A stretch of 64,000 nt of DNA from Actinomycetes bacterium (lineage in GTDB: Bacteria > Actinomycetota > Acidimicrobiia > Acidimicrobiales > SZUA-35), in assembly GCA_024280015.1 (NCBI GenBank), contig JAJRQY010000069.1, positions 1-64,000 of the forward strand, given 5' to 3'. The notes beneath the pieces are model-generated. The model made no database searches. It saw only the letters and a program-made list of their open reading frames with translations, and was not told the origin of the DNA. Positions 33,544 to 42,608 of this stretch are shown one piece after another. Numbering within the stretch: position 1 is the stretch's first letter; every line of letters starts with the position of its first letter. Both the position numbers and the translations under genes were made by a program.

Positions 33544-34185
33544 CTAGGGGTTCAGGCGACTCAAGGTCCAGGGGTGGTCGGCGCTCGGCCGACTGAAGCG
33601 GAGCCGGTCATGAAGCCGACTAGGTCGGCCCTGCCAGAATTCGATCGATGTTGGTATCACCCGGTAGCCACCCCAGTGGGATGGGCGAGGAACCTCATCA
33701 GGAAAGCGGTGATCAGTTTGGGCCACTCGCTCTTCGAGGGCGGCTCGGTTAGCCAAGGGCTTGCTCTGGGCTGAGGCCCAGGCCCCCAACTGTGACTCAC
33801 GCGGTCGCAGGGCGAAGTAGTGCACGGCTTCACCATGAGTCAGACGTTCGGTGGTGCCGGTGATATTGACCTGTCGTTGCAGTTGCAGCCACGGGAAGGA
33901 TATTGCTACCGCGGGATTCTGGGCCAGGTCTGCTGCCTTGTCGCTCTCGTAGTTGGTGTAGAACTCGAAACCGCCCTTGCTCAGCCCCTTCAGCAGTAGA
34001 TGGCGAGAGGAAGGTTGCCCGGCAGAGTCGACCGTTGAGACCACCATGGCATTTGGTTCATGAACCTCAGCCTTGACTGCTTCGGCTAGCCAGATCTGGA
34101 ATTGTTCCAATGGGTCATCCACCAGTTCACCCTCGTCCAGGCCGCGGATTGCGTACTCATAGCGCATTCGAGCAAGATCCATCAC
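33544..34185 (-). CDS. pdxH: pyridoxamine 5'-phosphate oxidase
   Basis: FMN enzyme that oxidises PNP/PMP to pyridoxal phosphate. It is 213 residues, normal for PdxH. RHLLLKGLSKGGFEFYTNYESDKAADL, SFPWLQLQRQVNITGTTERL, ESQLGAWASAQS, HWGGYRVIPTSIEFWQGRPSRLHDR and the C-terminal LSRLNP are all family signatures. It is a single gene. Confidence 0.97.
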   Translation of the reverse strand: MMDLARMRYEYAIRGLDEGELVDDPLEQFQIWLAEAVKAEVHEPNAMVVSTVDSAGQPSSRHLLLKGLSKGGFEFYTNYESDKAADLAQNPAVAISFPWLQLQRQVNITGTTERLTHGEAVHYFALRPRESQLGAWASAQSKPLANRAALEERVAQTDHRFPDEVPRPSHWGGYRVIPTSIEFWQGRPSRLHDRLRFSRPSADHPWTLSRLNP

Positions 34186-34329
34186 CTCAGTCTGGCAGAC
34201 ATGAACCGTACTGACACCGCTACAGCATGTCCCAGCATGCTCTAGCGGTGTCGGTACGAACTATTGAGGGGATCCCGACTGGGGCCCAGCGCGGCCGTTG
34301 ACCGGAGGTGTGAGCGATAGCGTGATCGG

Positions 34330-35241
34330 GTGCCAGCAATCGAGGTGGAGAACCTAACCGTCCGCTATGACCGTCCTACTTCGGGCAAGGCAGCCCTGGA
34401 CAAGGTCAGCTTCGCCGTTGAGCCCGGTCAGATTGTTGCCCTGCTTGGGCCCAACGGCGCAGGCAAAACAACAGCACTGGAGGCCATCGAGGGATACCGC
34501 TCACCTTCGGGAGGGTCGGTTCAAGTCTTCGGTCTCGACCCGGCAACACATCGGAGCGAACTTGCTCATCGCTGGGGCGTCATGCCTCAGGCGGGTGGCA
34601 TCCCGATGGGCCTCACGGTCGGGGAGGCCGTTCGGCTCTTCAGCGAACTCCATGGCTATGGCGGAAACACCAATGAGTTGCTGTCCGCAGCAGGGCTCAG
34701 TGATCTCAAGAAGCGACGCTGGCGGCGCTTGTCTGGTGGTGAGCAGCAACGACTCAGCCTCACCCTGGCCTTGTGCGGGGGAAGCGACCTCCTCTTGCTG
34801 GATGAACCAACAGCAGCCGTTGATGCCGAAGGTCGCCAGCGGGTACTCGGCATCGTTCGGGAGCGAGCCAGTTCCGGGGGTGGTGTTCTGATCACAACCC
34901 ACCGTTTCGACGATGTCGAACAGATTGCGGACCGAGTCATCATCCTGAATCACGGGGCGGTAGCAGCAGCCGGAACTTTGGATGAACTCACTTCCGGCGG
35001 ACAAGAGATCCGCTTCACCGCGCCCGCCGGGCTGACTGTCGCTGAACTTGGCGCCAAGTTGGGGTGCGAAGTCAGCGAACCCAAACCCGGAAACTATCTC
35101 GTCCAAACGGTTCCAGAACCTCAGGCCGTTGCCGCCATCACCGCTTGGCTGGCCGATCAGGGCCACACCATTGGCCACCTTCAAGCAGGAACACAAAGCT
35201 TGGAAGAAGTGTTCCTCCAGATCACCGGAGCGCAATCATGA
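34330..35241 (+). CDS. ABC transporter ATP-binding protein
   Basis: ATPase of an ABC-2-type exporter, 303 residues. Walker A GPNGAGKT (40-47), Q-loop MPQAGG, signature LSGGEQQRLSL, Walker B LLLLDEPTAAVD and the H-loop TTHRFDD are present. The C-terminal domain ends SLEEVFLQITGAQ, as in daunorubicin/DrrA-type ATPases. GTG start. Its TGA overlaps the permease ATG, so they are coupled. Confidence 0.94.
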   Translation: MPAIEVENLTVRYDRPTSGKAALDKVSFAVEPGQIVALLGPNGAGKTTALEAIEGYRSPSGGSVQVFGLDPATHRSELAHRWGVMPQAGGIPMGLTVGEAVRLFSELHGYGGNTNELLSAAGLSDLKKRRWRRLSGGEQQRLSLTLALCGGSDLLLLDEPTAAVDAEGRQRVLGIVRERASSGGGVLITTHRFDDVEQIADRVIILNHGAVAAAGTLDELTSGGQEIRFTAPAGLTVAELGAKLGCEVSEPKPGNYLVQTVPEPQAVAAITAWLADQGHTIGHLQAGTQSLEEVFLQITGAQS

Positions 35242-35972
35242 ACACCAGCACCACACGCTCCCGGATCATTGCTCTTGCTCGGACCGACCTACAAGTAGCG
35301 GCCAGGGACGGCGAACAGCTTTTGCTGACACTTGGTTTACCAATCCTGTTGCTTGTGTTCTTTTCTAAGGTTGACATTGTCCCAACCGGCGACGGCGAAC
35401 CCGTCGATTTCTTGGCTCCCGGCATCATTTCATTGGCCCTACTTTCGGTGGCCTACGTCAGGCTCGCCATCGGTCTTGGCTTTGATCGGGGATTCGGCGC
35501 CATCAAGCGGTTGGCCATCACTCCCCTGCGAGTGAATGAGTTCTTGGTGGCCAAGCTGGCGACCACGGTCGTACTCTTTGGCGTGCAACTTGTGTTGTTG
35601 GCTGCCATTGCCGTAGCCATCGGCTGGCGGCCACAGGTTTCAATCTCGGTACCCGTGGTCATCATGTTGGGCCTGGTGGCCTTTACTGGCCTGGCCTTCG
35701 TCACCGCCAGCATTGTCGACGGCCTTACCTCACTGGCCCTGGCCAACGCCCTCTACATCATCTTGCTGTTGCTCAGTGGCCTAGTCTTCGATATTGAGAA
35801 GATGCCCGGCTGGTTGCAAGCCATCGTCAAGCTCTTGCCGTCCACCGCGCTGGCCGAGCTTCTCCGGTCCGGATTCTCCGACACCACTGGTGCGGTCTGG
35901 GCCTGGCTCTGCCTGAGCTTTTGGGCCATCGGCGCCCCGATCCTGGCCTCCCGCCTCTTCCGCTGGGAATAG
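35238..35972 (+). CDS. ABC-2-type transporter permease
   Basis: Membrane subunit of the exporter, 244 residues with six helices, the classic ABC-2 size. DFLAPGIISLALLSVAYVRLAIGLGFDRGFGAIKRLAITPL is the DrrB-like core, and WLQAIVKLLPSTALAELLRS is near the end. ATG 35238 overlaps the ATPase stop (ATGA); the longer track start lies inside the ATPase gene in another frame. Substrate not known; drugs or lipids are typical. Confidence 0.92.
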   Translation: MNTSTTRSRIIALARTDLQVAARDGEQLLLTLGLPILLLVFFSKVDIVPTGDGEPVDFLAPGIISLALLSVAYVRLAIGLGFDRGFGAIKRLAITPLRVNEFLVAKLATTVVLFGVQLVLLAAIAVAIGWRPQVSISVPVVIMLGLVAFTGLAFVTASIVDGLTSLALANALYIILLLLSGLVFDIEKMPGWLQAIVKLLPSTALAELLRSGFSDTTGAVWAWLCLSFWAIGAPILASRLFRWE

Positions 35973-35981
35973 GGGCTCGGA

Positions 35982-36851
35982 TTACTTGGAGGCGAGCTGT
36001 TGCTCGGGCAAGGTGTTGCGCTTACGGTGACGATCCTGACGTGCCTTGCGATCAACCTCATCGGTGTCACCCAGCGAACGAGTGAAGATGACAAGAATCG
36101 TGATCCAGATGAACCATCCGCCAAGGATCTTCATGATGGCACCGGCCAGCTGCTGGTCGGCCAGAACATCCAGGCCCCAAAGACGAAACGGCGTGTCGTA
36201 GTGCCGATAGACAACATCATCAGCAAAGACCAGCCAACCACCGGGCACTGTTGGCACGACCGACATCAAGAACAGGTAGAGGCACTGACCGAGCGGCGGC
36301 AGTCGCCATTCGCTAATTGGCCCGATGACCGGTATCCACATCAGCAATCCTGAGGAGAAGATGATCAGATGGAAGGAAAAGTGTAGGGCCGCAGAATCGG
36401 CTGACCACTGGACGATTTTGGTCCAGTGCAAGAACATGGTCAGTAAGTTGAACAGGGCGCCAGCGATCAGGGGCGAGGAGACCTTCTTGAAACTCCGCCA
36501 CAAGCGCGTATCTGGACGAACGAGAAGCTCGAAGACCCAGCGCGGGGTGGCCAGCACAAAACAAGCTGGGATCAGCATTGACAGTAATAGATGCTGGAGC
36601 ATGTGGACCGAATAGAGATAGTCCTCGGCAATATCGTGCATCGGCCAGTCCGAGGCCAGCCACATCATGGTGAGGCCAAGCCCAAACCAGATTTTCTGGC
36701 GCCGATGAATAGCCGGATATCCAGCGGCAATTGCCTTGGGCTGCAGAACCTTGGCCGAATAGCCACCAATGGCGAGAGCGCCCAACACCAGGACCCACAC
36801 TTCAGGGTGGGGCACCCAGGGAACGGGGCCGCTGATGGCAAACATGGTCAA
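35982..36851 (-). CDS. ctaG: CtaG-type (caa3) cytochrome c oxidase assembly factor
   Basis: Polytopic membrane protein of 289 residues of the Caa3_CtaG family (Bacillus type), needed for CuA/CuB assembly. SVHMLQHLLLSMLIPACFVLATP with MxxHxxL is diagnostic, and FHLIIFSSGLLMWIPVIGP and YHFYDTP-like motifs follow. It is the last gene in the oxidase run, 15 nt after ctaF. Its presence supports a copper-containing caa3 oxidase. Confidence 0.93.
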   Translation of the reverse strand: MTMFAISGPVPWVPHPEVWVLVLGALAIGGYSAKVLQPKAIAAGYPAIHRRQKIWFGLGLTMMWLASDWPMHDIAEDYLYSVHMLQHLLLSMLIPACFVLATPRWVFELLVRPDTRLWRSFKKVSSPLIAGALFNLLTMFLHWTKIVQWSADSAALHFSFHLIIFSSGLLMWIPVIGPISEWRLPPLGQCLYLFLMSVVPTVPGGWLVFADDVVYRHYDTPFRLWGLDVLADQQLAGAIMKILGGWFIWITILVIFTRSLGDTDEVDRKARQDRHRKRNTLPEQQLASK

Positions 36852-36866
36852 CTACTCCCAGACGAA

Positions 36867-37205
36867 CTAGACGTTGAATTCGAAGGTAGCGACCACCGTG
36901 GTATAAACCGCCAAGGCGACCACAATCCCAGCGGCGAACGCCATGGTAAAGATCTTGCCGTTGAGCATTTTCATGTCGAACCATAGGTGCATGAACACCC
37001 CAGCAACAATAACGAACTTGACCAGCATCATCACGATGAGCGGAACGACCAGGGCCGGTCCGGAGAATCCGAGATAGGACCACAACACCTCGAACGCAGT
37101 GATGACAGCCAACAAAAGGAAGACTAGCCAGTACTGGGTTTCGGTTGGATGAGCATGGTCGTCGTGGGACTCATGCTCGGTGGATGGGGTTGCAGTGTTA
37201 GACAT
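36867..37205 (-). CDS. ctaF: cytochrome c oxidase subunit IV (prokaryotic)
   Basis: Small subunit of 112 residues with three transmembrane helices: YWLVFLLLAVITAFEVLW, ALVVPLIVMMLVKFVIVAGVFMHLWFD and a C-terminal helix. The MHLWFD element in helix 2 is the hallmark of the bacterial COX4 family. The N-terminal 25 residues are His/Asp-rich. It begins 9 nt behind ctaE. Confidence 0.93.
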   Translation of the reverse strand: MSNTATPSTEHESHDDHAHPTETQYWLVFLLLAVITAFEVLWSYLGFSGPALVVPLIVMMLVKFVIVAGVFMHLWFDMKMLNGKIFTMAFAAGIVVALAVYTTVVATFEFNV

Positions 37206-37214
37206 GGTTCGCCT

Positions 37215-37913
37215 TTACGGAATGAGGTAGACGATGGTGAAAATTAGGACCCACACAACGTCAACGAAGTGCCAGTACAAGCCGACAAGCTCGACGGTCT
37301 CGGCTCGGTCTTGGTTGAGTTTGCCCTTGAACGAGAGCACAAGCAGGGTCATCAGCATGACAATTCCGCCGCTGACGTGGATCCCATGGAAGCCAGTGAG
37401 GGTGAAGAAGGCCGATCCAAGCAAGCTGCCGGTGAAGGAAAGTCCCTCTTCCTTGAAGGCAGTGAACTCGGCAATCTGACCGGCAATGAAGAACGAACCA
37501 AGCAGGGCCGTTGTCCCCAACCAGATTCGCAGGTTCTTATAGTCGGCTTCACTGATGGCCTTGTGAGCCAGCACCATGGCCAGCGAGCTCATCAACAAGA
37601 TGAATGAGCTAAGGGAAGTGAACGGGATATCGAAGAGGGGCTCAACAGACCCAGCGGCCCGCATTTCCTCGACCAGAGTGGGATTGGAGATCGAGTCGAC
37701 CACCACGGGGTTGCCAGCCAAGATCTCGGTCAGGAACCGAGCCTTGGACAGCAGGTAGGTGGAGATCAGAGCACCAAAGAGCAGGCACTCCGAACCAAGG
37801 AACAGCCACATGGCCAGCTTCATGTTGGACAGGTTCAGGCTGGTCGCATGCCCAGCATGCTCGTCCTCGACATGGTCGGTGGCCTGCTCGGCAACTACGG
37901 CGGCATCAGACAT
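37215..37913 (-). CDS. ctaE: cytochrome c oxidase subunit III
   Basis: Subunit of the terminal oxidase, 232 residues with five helices and a soluble N-terminus. MWLFLGSECLLFGALISTYLL, FFTLTGFHGIHVSGGIVML and GLYWHFVDVVWVLIFTIVYLI are standard for subunit III. ATG 37913 is inside the 3' end of ctaD (8 nt overlap); the track start adds an unnatural leader. The true E and H residues of the lipid-binding V are in place. Confidence 0.95.
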   Translation of the reverse strand: MSDAAVVAEQATDHVEDEHAGHATSLNLSNMKLAMWLFLGSECLLFGALISTYLLSKARFLTEILAGNPVVVDSISNPTLVEEMRAAGSVEPLFDIPFTSLSSFILLMSSLAMVLAHKAISEADYKNLRIWLGTTALLGSFFIAGQIAEFTAFKEEGLSFTGSLLGSAFFTLTGFHGIHVSGGIVMLMTLLVLSFKGKLNQDRAETVELVGLYWHFVDVVWVLIFTIVYLIP

Positions 37914-39888
37914 TGACGGTGCTCGCGATCTCGGCGTGATCAGACTTGTGATCGTCATGTCCGTGGGGAAGATCAAGATCATCGGCAGGCTCAAGGGCCC
38001 AGCCGTACAGGCTAACGACCATGAGGAAGCCTCCAGGGATCGTCAACCATAGCGAGAAGATCAAGCCGTAGCCGATGAGGGGCAGCGAAGCGGCCAACAG
38101 GAGCGGCCAATAGGACGGCGCAGGAAGATGAACGCCTTCACCGTTGCCGGGCTGGGCAATGTCGGCACCATGAGCGACCTTGCGCAACTTGCCGTTCTCG
38201 TCCTCGGCATACTTCTGATGCCAGAAGTCATCAACGGAGACAATCTGCGGGTCATAGTCAAAGTTGTGTTCTGGGGCTGGACTCTGAATTGACCATTCGA
38301 TGGTACGGGCGTCCCAAGGATCAGGTCCCGGGTTCGGCTTGCCGGCCTTGTTCCACCGATACAGAGACAGGAAGACGTTGGTGATGAAGAGCAACACGCC
38401 TGATGCGAGGATGAAGGAACCAACGGTTGCCCAGAAGTTCCACAGGTTGAATCCCATGGCATCGTCATAGGTCTGCATCCTTCGCGGCATTCCCTGCAAT
38501 CCGAGAATGTGCATTGGCCCAAAGGTGAGGTTGAAACCAACGACCATGGTCCAGAAGTTCCACTTGCCCCACTTCTCATTCAGCATGTGGCCAAACACCT
38601 TCGGCCACCAGAAGTAGAAACCGGCCATGAAGCCGAAGAGGGCGCCACCAAAGAGCACATAGTGGAAGTGGGCCACAATGTAGTAGGTGTCAGTTTGCTG
38701 AGTGTCCGAGGGGGCCATGGCGTGAGTAACACCAGACAGGCCGCCGACGGTGAACTGGGTGATAAGTCCAATGGAGAACAACATGGCGGTGTTCAGGGTC
38801 AACTTGCCGCCCCACAAGGTGGCAACCCAATTCAGGATCTTCACACCGGTTGGCACGGCGATAAACATGGTGGAAAGAGCGAAGGCGGTAACCGACAACG
38901 GTCCGATTCCAGAAACGAACATGTGGTGGGCCCACACACCGAAGCCCATGAAACCAATAGCAATGCCAGAAAAGACCATGAAGGGATAGCCGAAGATTGG
39001 TTTTCGGGCGAAGGTTGGGATGACCTCGGAGACAATGCCGAATGCAGGCAAGATCATGAGGTAAACCTCAGGATGGCCAAAGATCCAGAATAGGTGCTGC
39101 CACAAGAGCGGGTCTGCCCCTTGCTCGACGTTAAAGAAGTTGGCATCAAAGACCCGGTCCATCAACAACAAGACCTGAGCAACAGTGATGACGGGGATGG
39201 CGAACAGGAGAAGGAACTGGGTAACCAGGGACATCCACACGAAGATTGGCATCTTCATCAGGTCCATACCGGGGGCCCGCATGTTCAGGACCGTGGTAAT
39301 CAAATTGATGGCGCCGCTTAGAGAGGCAATGCCGGTGATCAGTAGTCCGACGTTCCAAAAGTCAATGCCGTGCGACGGTGAGTAGGCAACGCCATTGTTT
39401 GGTGCGTAGTTGAACCAGCCACCATCGGCACCTCCACCGAGGAACCAGCTGGAGTTCAGCATCAGCCCTCCGAGGAAGAAGCACCAGAAGCTGAAGGCGT
39501 TGATTCGGGGGAAGGCAACATCTCGGGCACCGATTTGCAAGGGCAACAAGAAGTTGGCAAAAGCAGCACCGATGGGCATCACCACCAAGAAGATCATGAT
39601 CGTGCCGTGCATGGTGTACACCTGGTTATAGGCATCTGCCGACAAGAAATTGCTATTTGGTGTAGCCAGCTGGATTCGAATGAGCAGGGCAGCAACCCCG
39701 CCAATCAGCATGAAGAATACGGCCGCTGAGCCATACATGATGCCGATCTTCTTGTGATCGACAGTCGTCAACCAGTCTTTCAGGCCAGTCTCTGACCGTG
39801 GCCGGGAGAAAACTCCAAGCGGATTGGCTACTCCAGGCTTGTCACCTTCGGGAAGGCTGTAGCGGAGGGGCTCGTTAAAGATCGCCAT
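37906..39888 (-). CDS. ctaD: cytochrome c oxidase subunit I (haem-copper core)
   Basis: Catalytic subunit, 660 residues. All ligands are there: His94 (MHGTIM), GHPEVY with His272, Glu274 and Tyr276, the CuB pair HH321-322, and the AHFHYV haem ligands His407 and His409. Asp123 in GARDVAF and the Tyr-His crosslink support a proton-pumping A-type oxidase. The C-terminus has extra helices (SYWPLLLAASLPLIGYGLI) and a His/Asp tail, longer than the 550-residue core, as in other actinobacteria. It pairs with ctaC and ctaE. Confidence 0.97.
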   Translation of the reverse strand: MAIFNEPLRYSLPEGDKPGVANPLGVFSRPRSETGLKDWLTTVDHKKIGIMYGSAAVFFMLIGGVAALLIRIQLATPNSNFLSADAYNQVYTMHGTIMIFLVVMPIGAAFANFLLPLQIGARDVAFPRINAFSFWCFFLGGLMLNSSWFLGGGADGGWFNYAPNNGVAYSPSHGIDFWNVGLLITGIASLSGAINLITTVLNMRAPGMDLMKMPIFVWMSLVTQFLLLFAIPVITVAQVLLLMDRVFDANFFNVEQGADPLLWQHLFWIFGHPEVYLMILPAFGIVSEVIPTFARKPIFGYPFMVFSGIAIGFMGFGVWAHHMFVSGIGPLSVTAFALSTMFIAVPTGVKILNWVATLWGGKLTLNTAMLFSIGLITQFTVGGLSGVTHAMAPSDTQQTDTYYIVAHFHYVLFGGALFGFMAGFYFWWPKVFGHMLNEKWGKWNFWTMVVGFNLTFGPMHILGLQGMPRRMQTYDDAMGFNLWNFWATVGSFILASGVLLFITNVFLSLYRWNKAGKPNPGPDPWDARTIEWSIQSPAPEHNFDYDPQIVSVDDFWHQKYAEDENGKLRKVAHGADIAQPGNGEGVHLPAPSYWPLLLAASLPLIGYGLIFSLWLTIPGGFLMVVSLYGWALEPADDLDLPHGHDDHKSDHAEIASTVNV

Positions 39889-39902
39889 GGGATCAATAGC
39901 TC

Positions 39903-41183
39903 CTAATCGAGGGTCGCCAAGTAGGCGACGAGATTGTCAAGATCAATATCGGACAGGGTGTCGAAGGAGGGCATGCCGCGCCTGCCTTCGGCAAACATTG
40001 CCTTCCGGCTTGGCGCATCCTTGATCCACGCCAACACATCGGCCTCATTGAACTTGCCAATATCGGACAGATTCAGGTACTGGTCAGTGTCCAAGTTGTC
40101 ATCATCGGGATCGATCCCGAAGTACTGACTGTAGGTGGCGCCAGCAAAGACACTTCGGCTAGCGAAGTGGGTCAGATTCGGGGCCGCGCCATTGAGCAGG
40201 TCAGCTTCGAAATCTTTGGGATACGCGTCTTGCAGATCCTGGTCGTCATTGCTGACAACATGGCAACGAGAGCACTGGGAGACAAAGACGTCATAGCCGG
40301 CACGTTCATCGGTGCCCTCGGCTGGGACTTCTGACGGCGCACTCTGTTCGGCCAACCACTGATCGAACTCGGCCTCAGGAAGCACAACGACGCTCATCCG
40401 CATTCGTGCATGGGACAGACCACAGAACTCGGTGCACCACCCGTTGTACTCGCCAGGCTCATCCGCATGGATTGACCAGTAGGTCAGGCGCCCGGGAACG
40501 GTGTCTCGCTTTCCGTTGAGGCGCGGAATCCAGAAGGAGTGCACAACGTCGCGAGAGGTCAGGGTTAGGTCGACCTGTTGGCCTGCGGGAATGACCAGCT
40601 GATTGGGGACCGAAAGGTCATCGTCATCAAGCGCGATGTTGAGTGGCCATTCCTTGTCGTCCTGGTCGCCGGTTCCTTCGGGTCCATACAACTCGCCGTC
40701 ACCATCGGCATCTTCGAAGAAGCCATCACCATCAATGTCATAGCGGTATTCCCACCACCACTGGTTGCCAATAACCATCACGTCAAGTTCGCCCGGCGCG
40801 TTGTCCTCTTCCAGCTGCCAGATGGTGTTGACCATGGGGACGGAGATGGCGGCCAAAAAGATGGCTGGGGCAATAGTCCAACCAAGTTCGGCCACCTTGT
40901 GGCCATGGACCTGGGCCGGGAGGTCGTTCTCATCATAGTCCTCGGGCTTGACTCGACCCTTGATGGTGAGGGCAATAGTACCGCCAACCACCAGTATGAA
41001 AACAACGAGGACAATCCACCAGATGTGGACCATGGAGTCATAGATGGTTTGAGCCTTCTTGCCGCGTGGCTCAAAGGTGTTGAGGGGCTTGTCGTCGGCG
41101 CACGAAGCGGCCAGCAACGTCAACGCCAAGAGGGTCACGCCACCGCGGACATTGAAACGTCGCAAGGGATTCCTTGAGGTCAT
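39903..41183 (-). CDS. ctaC: cytochrome c oxidase subunit II with fused cytochrome c (caa3 type)
   Basis: Membrane-bound electron-entry subunit, 426 residues. Lipobox LAASC (Cys28), two helices, then the cupredoxin CuA domain with CTEFCGLSHARM (Cys250, Glu252, Cys254, His258, Met261; His215 upstream). At the C-terminus CSRCH (304-308) is a CxxCH haem-c site, with GMPSF near 405 as Met ligand. Between QWWWEY and the CuA core is an unusual Asp-rich insert (DIDGDGFFEDADGDGEL, 149-165) that looks like a Ca2+-binding loop. ctaD follows 14 nt later. Confidence 0.96.
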   Translation of the reverse strand: MTSRNPLRRFNVRGGVTLLALTLLAASCADDKPLNTFEPRGKKAQTIYDSMVHIWWIVLVVFILVVGGTIALTIKGRVKPEDYDENDLPAQVHGHKVAELGWTIAPAIFLAAISVPMVNTIWQLEEDNAPGELDVMVIGNQWWWEYRYDIDGDGFFEDADGDGELYGPEGTGDQDDKEWPLNIALDDDDLSVPNQLVIPAGQQVDLTLTSRDVVHSFWIPRLNGKRDTVPGRLTYWSIHADEPGEYNGWCTEFCGLSHARMRMSVVVLPEAEFDQWLAEQSAPSEVPAEGTDERAGYDVFVSQCSRCHVVSNDDQDLQDAYPKDFEADLLNGAAPNLTHFASRSVFAGATYSQYFGIDPDDDNLDTDQYLNLSDIGKFNEADVLAWIKDAPSRKAMFAEGRRGMPSFDTLSDIDLDNLVAYLATLD

Positions 41184-41186
41184 GAG

Positions 41187-41978
41187 TTATTCGCCTTCAC
41201 CTTCGCCGTGGCCACCGTCATCAGCCCCATCGCTTACTCCCTGATGCTCAAAGTCTCGGATCCCTTTTTGGGCACCGAAGATACCGCCGCCGAGAATAGC
41301 CAGAGCACCGACGACCATGATGGTAGAGACAAGGCTTCGTGGCAGGTCCCGCTTGGACATCAGCACGGCAAGACCAAAGACGGTCAGGGTGACAATGGCG
41401 CCGATCACGACCGCAGCAACCGCTGAAACGGTAAGGAATACTCGGGAGCCGGCAATGGCAATGGTGCCGAACAACAGCATGCCAAGCATTGGAACCTCGA
41501 TTGGCCCAAGAACGCGCGAACGGATGATGGCATTGGCTTCGGGGTCACCAGATGCCCGGTCAGACCAAGCCGTGATCATCCACTCGATGGCCATGACGAC
41601 CAAGGTGAGGAGGCCAAGGACTAAGAAGGCCTTGCTCATGGCCAGGCCAATGATCAACAAGGCCACACCAAAGGCGGTGATGGGAGCCCAATAAACCGAG
41701 CTAAGGGTTGGCAGTGCGGGAACCGTTGAGACTCCAGCCGAATCGGCCATTGCTTGGGCATCACCGTCACGAGTAGCAATGCCAACCATGGCCAGAGCAA
41801 AGGTCACAAGGCTGGTAAAGATCAGGATGGTGTAACCAAGGTGAGCGCCGACGCCCCCCTTGTAGCCGACGCTGACCACACCAATCGGGTCACCGCCGGT
41901 GACTAAGCCGTAGACCATGGCACCAAGAAGCGCTGCTCCTGACAATGCCAATAGATATTTTGAACCCCAGGTGAGCAT
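41187..41978 (-). CDS. unknown polytopic membrane protein in oxidase operon
   Basis: 263 residues, six to seven predicted helices (LLALSGAALLGAMVYGLV, GYTILIFTSLVTFALAMVGI, VYWAPITAFGVALLIIGLAM, FLVLGLLTLVVMAIEWMI and others). The tail is acidic with His/Gly (DDGGHGEGEGE). No haem or copper motif can be seen. It sits between the subunit-III-like gene and ctaC, 3 nt before ctaC, so is co-transcribed. Probably an accessory subunit of the oxidase; I do not know a family name. Confidence 0.7.
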   Translation of the reverse strand: MLTWGSKYLLALSGAALLGAMVYGLVTGGDPIGVVSVGYKGGVGAHLGYTILIFTSLVTFALAMVGIATRDGDAQAMADSAGVSTVPALPTLSSVYWAPITAFGVALLIIGLAMSKAFLVLGLLTLVVMAIEWMITAWSDRASGDPEANAIIRSRVLGPIEVPMLGMLLFGTIAIAGSRVFLTVSAVAAVVIGAIVTLTVFGLAVLMSKRDLPRSLVSTIMVVGALAILGGGIFGAQKGIRDFEHQGVSDGADDGGHGEGEGE

Positions 41979-41990
41979 CGTTTGACGGTC

Positions 41991-42608
41991 CTACTTGGTG
42001 ATGTAGATGGCGTACCAAACAACGAGGTACAGCACAACGGCGACATTCCAGAACAGAGCAGCGCCATAAATGCCTTCAACATCTTTGGCGTTGTAGTTGC
42101 CACCTAAGGTACGCAATCCCATGACTATCACGTACAGCATTGCTGCGGCCATGATCAACATGTGGGCACCGATAAGGGCGTAGAACAAGGGGGGACGAGC
42201 CAGCTCGTCCCCGGCGGCAGGCATTCCCATAATCTCAAGTAAGAAGCCAGTCTGGGCAAGATAGGCGAAGCCAAAGACAACACAAAGCGACAAGGCAATG
42301 TGGGTGTTTGCTCGGTCGTCATGGCGAATGGCTGATACAGCCCAGGCCATAGCCACCATGGACATGACCAGGGTGATGGCCATCATGTTGGGCTGGGTCA
42401 GGGGGATGGTGACTCCCTTTGGCAGCCAGATTTCGCCTTGGGCCAAGACCGCAGCCCGGCTCTGCACATAGATGCCAAGCAAGCCAGCCATGCCCATGGT
42501 TGCCGCCATGGCAGCTAGGGCGGTGCCGATCACCAACAAGCGAGGCCGAGAGGCCTCGGGTGCAGCAACAGTTTCGGGGAGGGCGTCGAAGACGGTGATA
42601 TCGGTCAT
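41991..42608 (-). CDS. haem-copper oxidase subunit III-like protein
   Basis: 205 residues, five helices, resembling subunit III: WLPKGVTIPLTQPNMMAITLVMSMVAM, LFYALIGAHMLIMAAAMLYVIVM and ALFWNVAVVLYLVVWYAIYI match the pattern of CtaE, including the G-x-H of helix 4. It is more divergent than the CtaE at 37215. ATG 42608 shares one base with the stop of the subunit-I-like gene (TGATG), so the two are translated together. It may pair with that ligand-less partner. Confidence 0.75.
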   Translation of the reverse strand: MTDITVFDALPETVAAPEASRPRLLVIGTALAAMAATMGMAGLLGIYVQSRAAVLAQGEIWLPKGVTIPLTQPNMMAITLVMSMVAMAWAVSAIRHDDRANTHIALSLCVVFGFAYLAQTGFLLEIMGMPAAGDELARPPLFYALIGAHMLIMAAAMLYVIVMGLRTLGGNYNAKDVEGIYGAALFWNVAVVLYLVVWYAIYITK

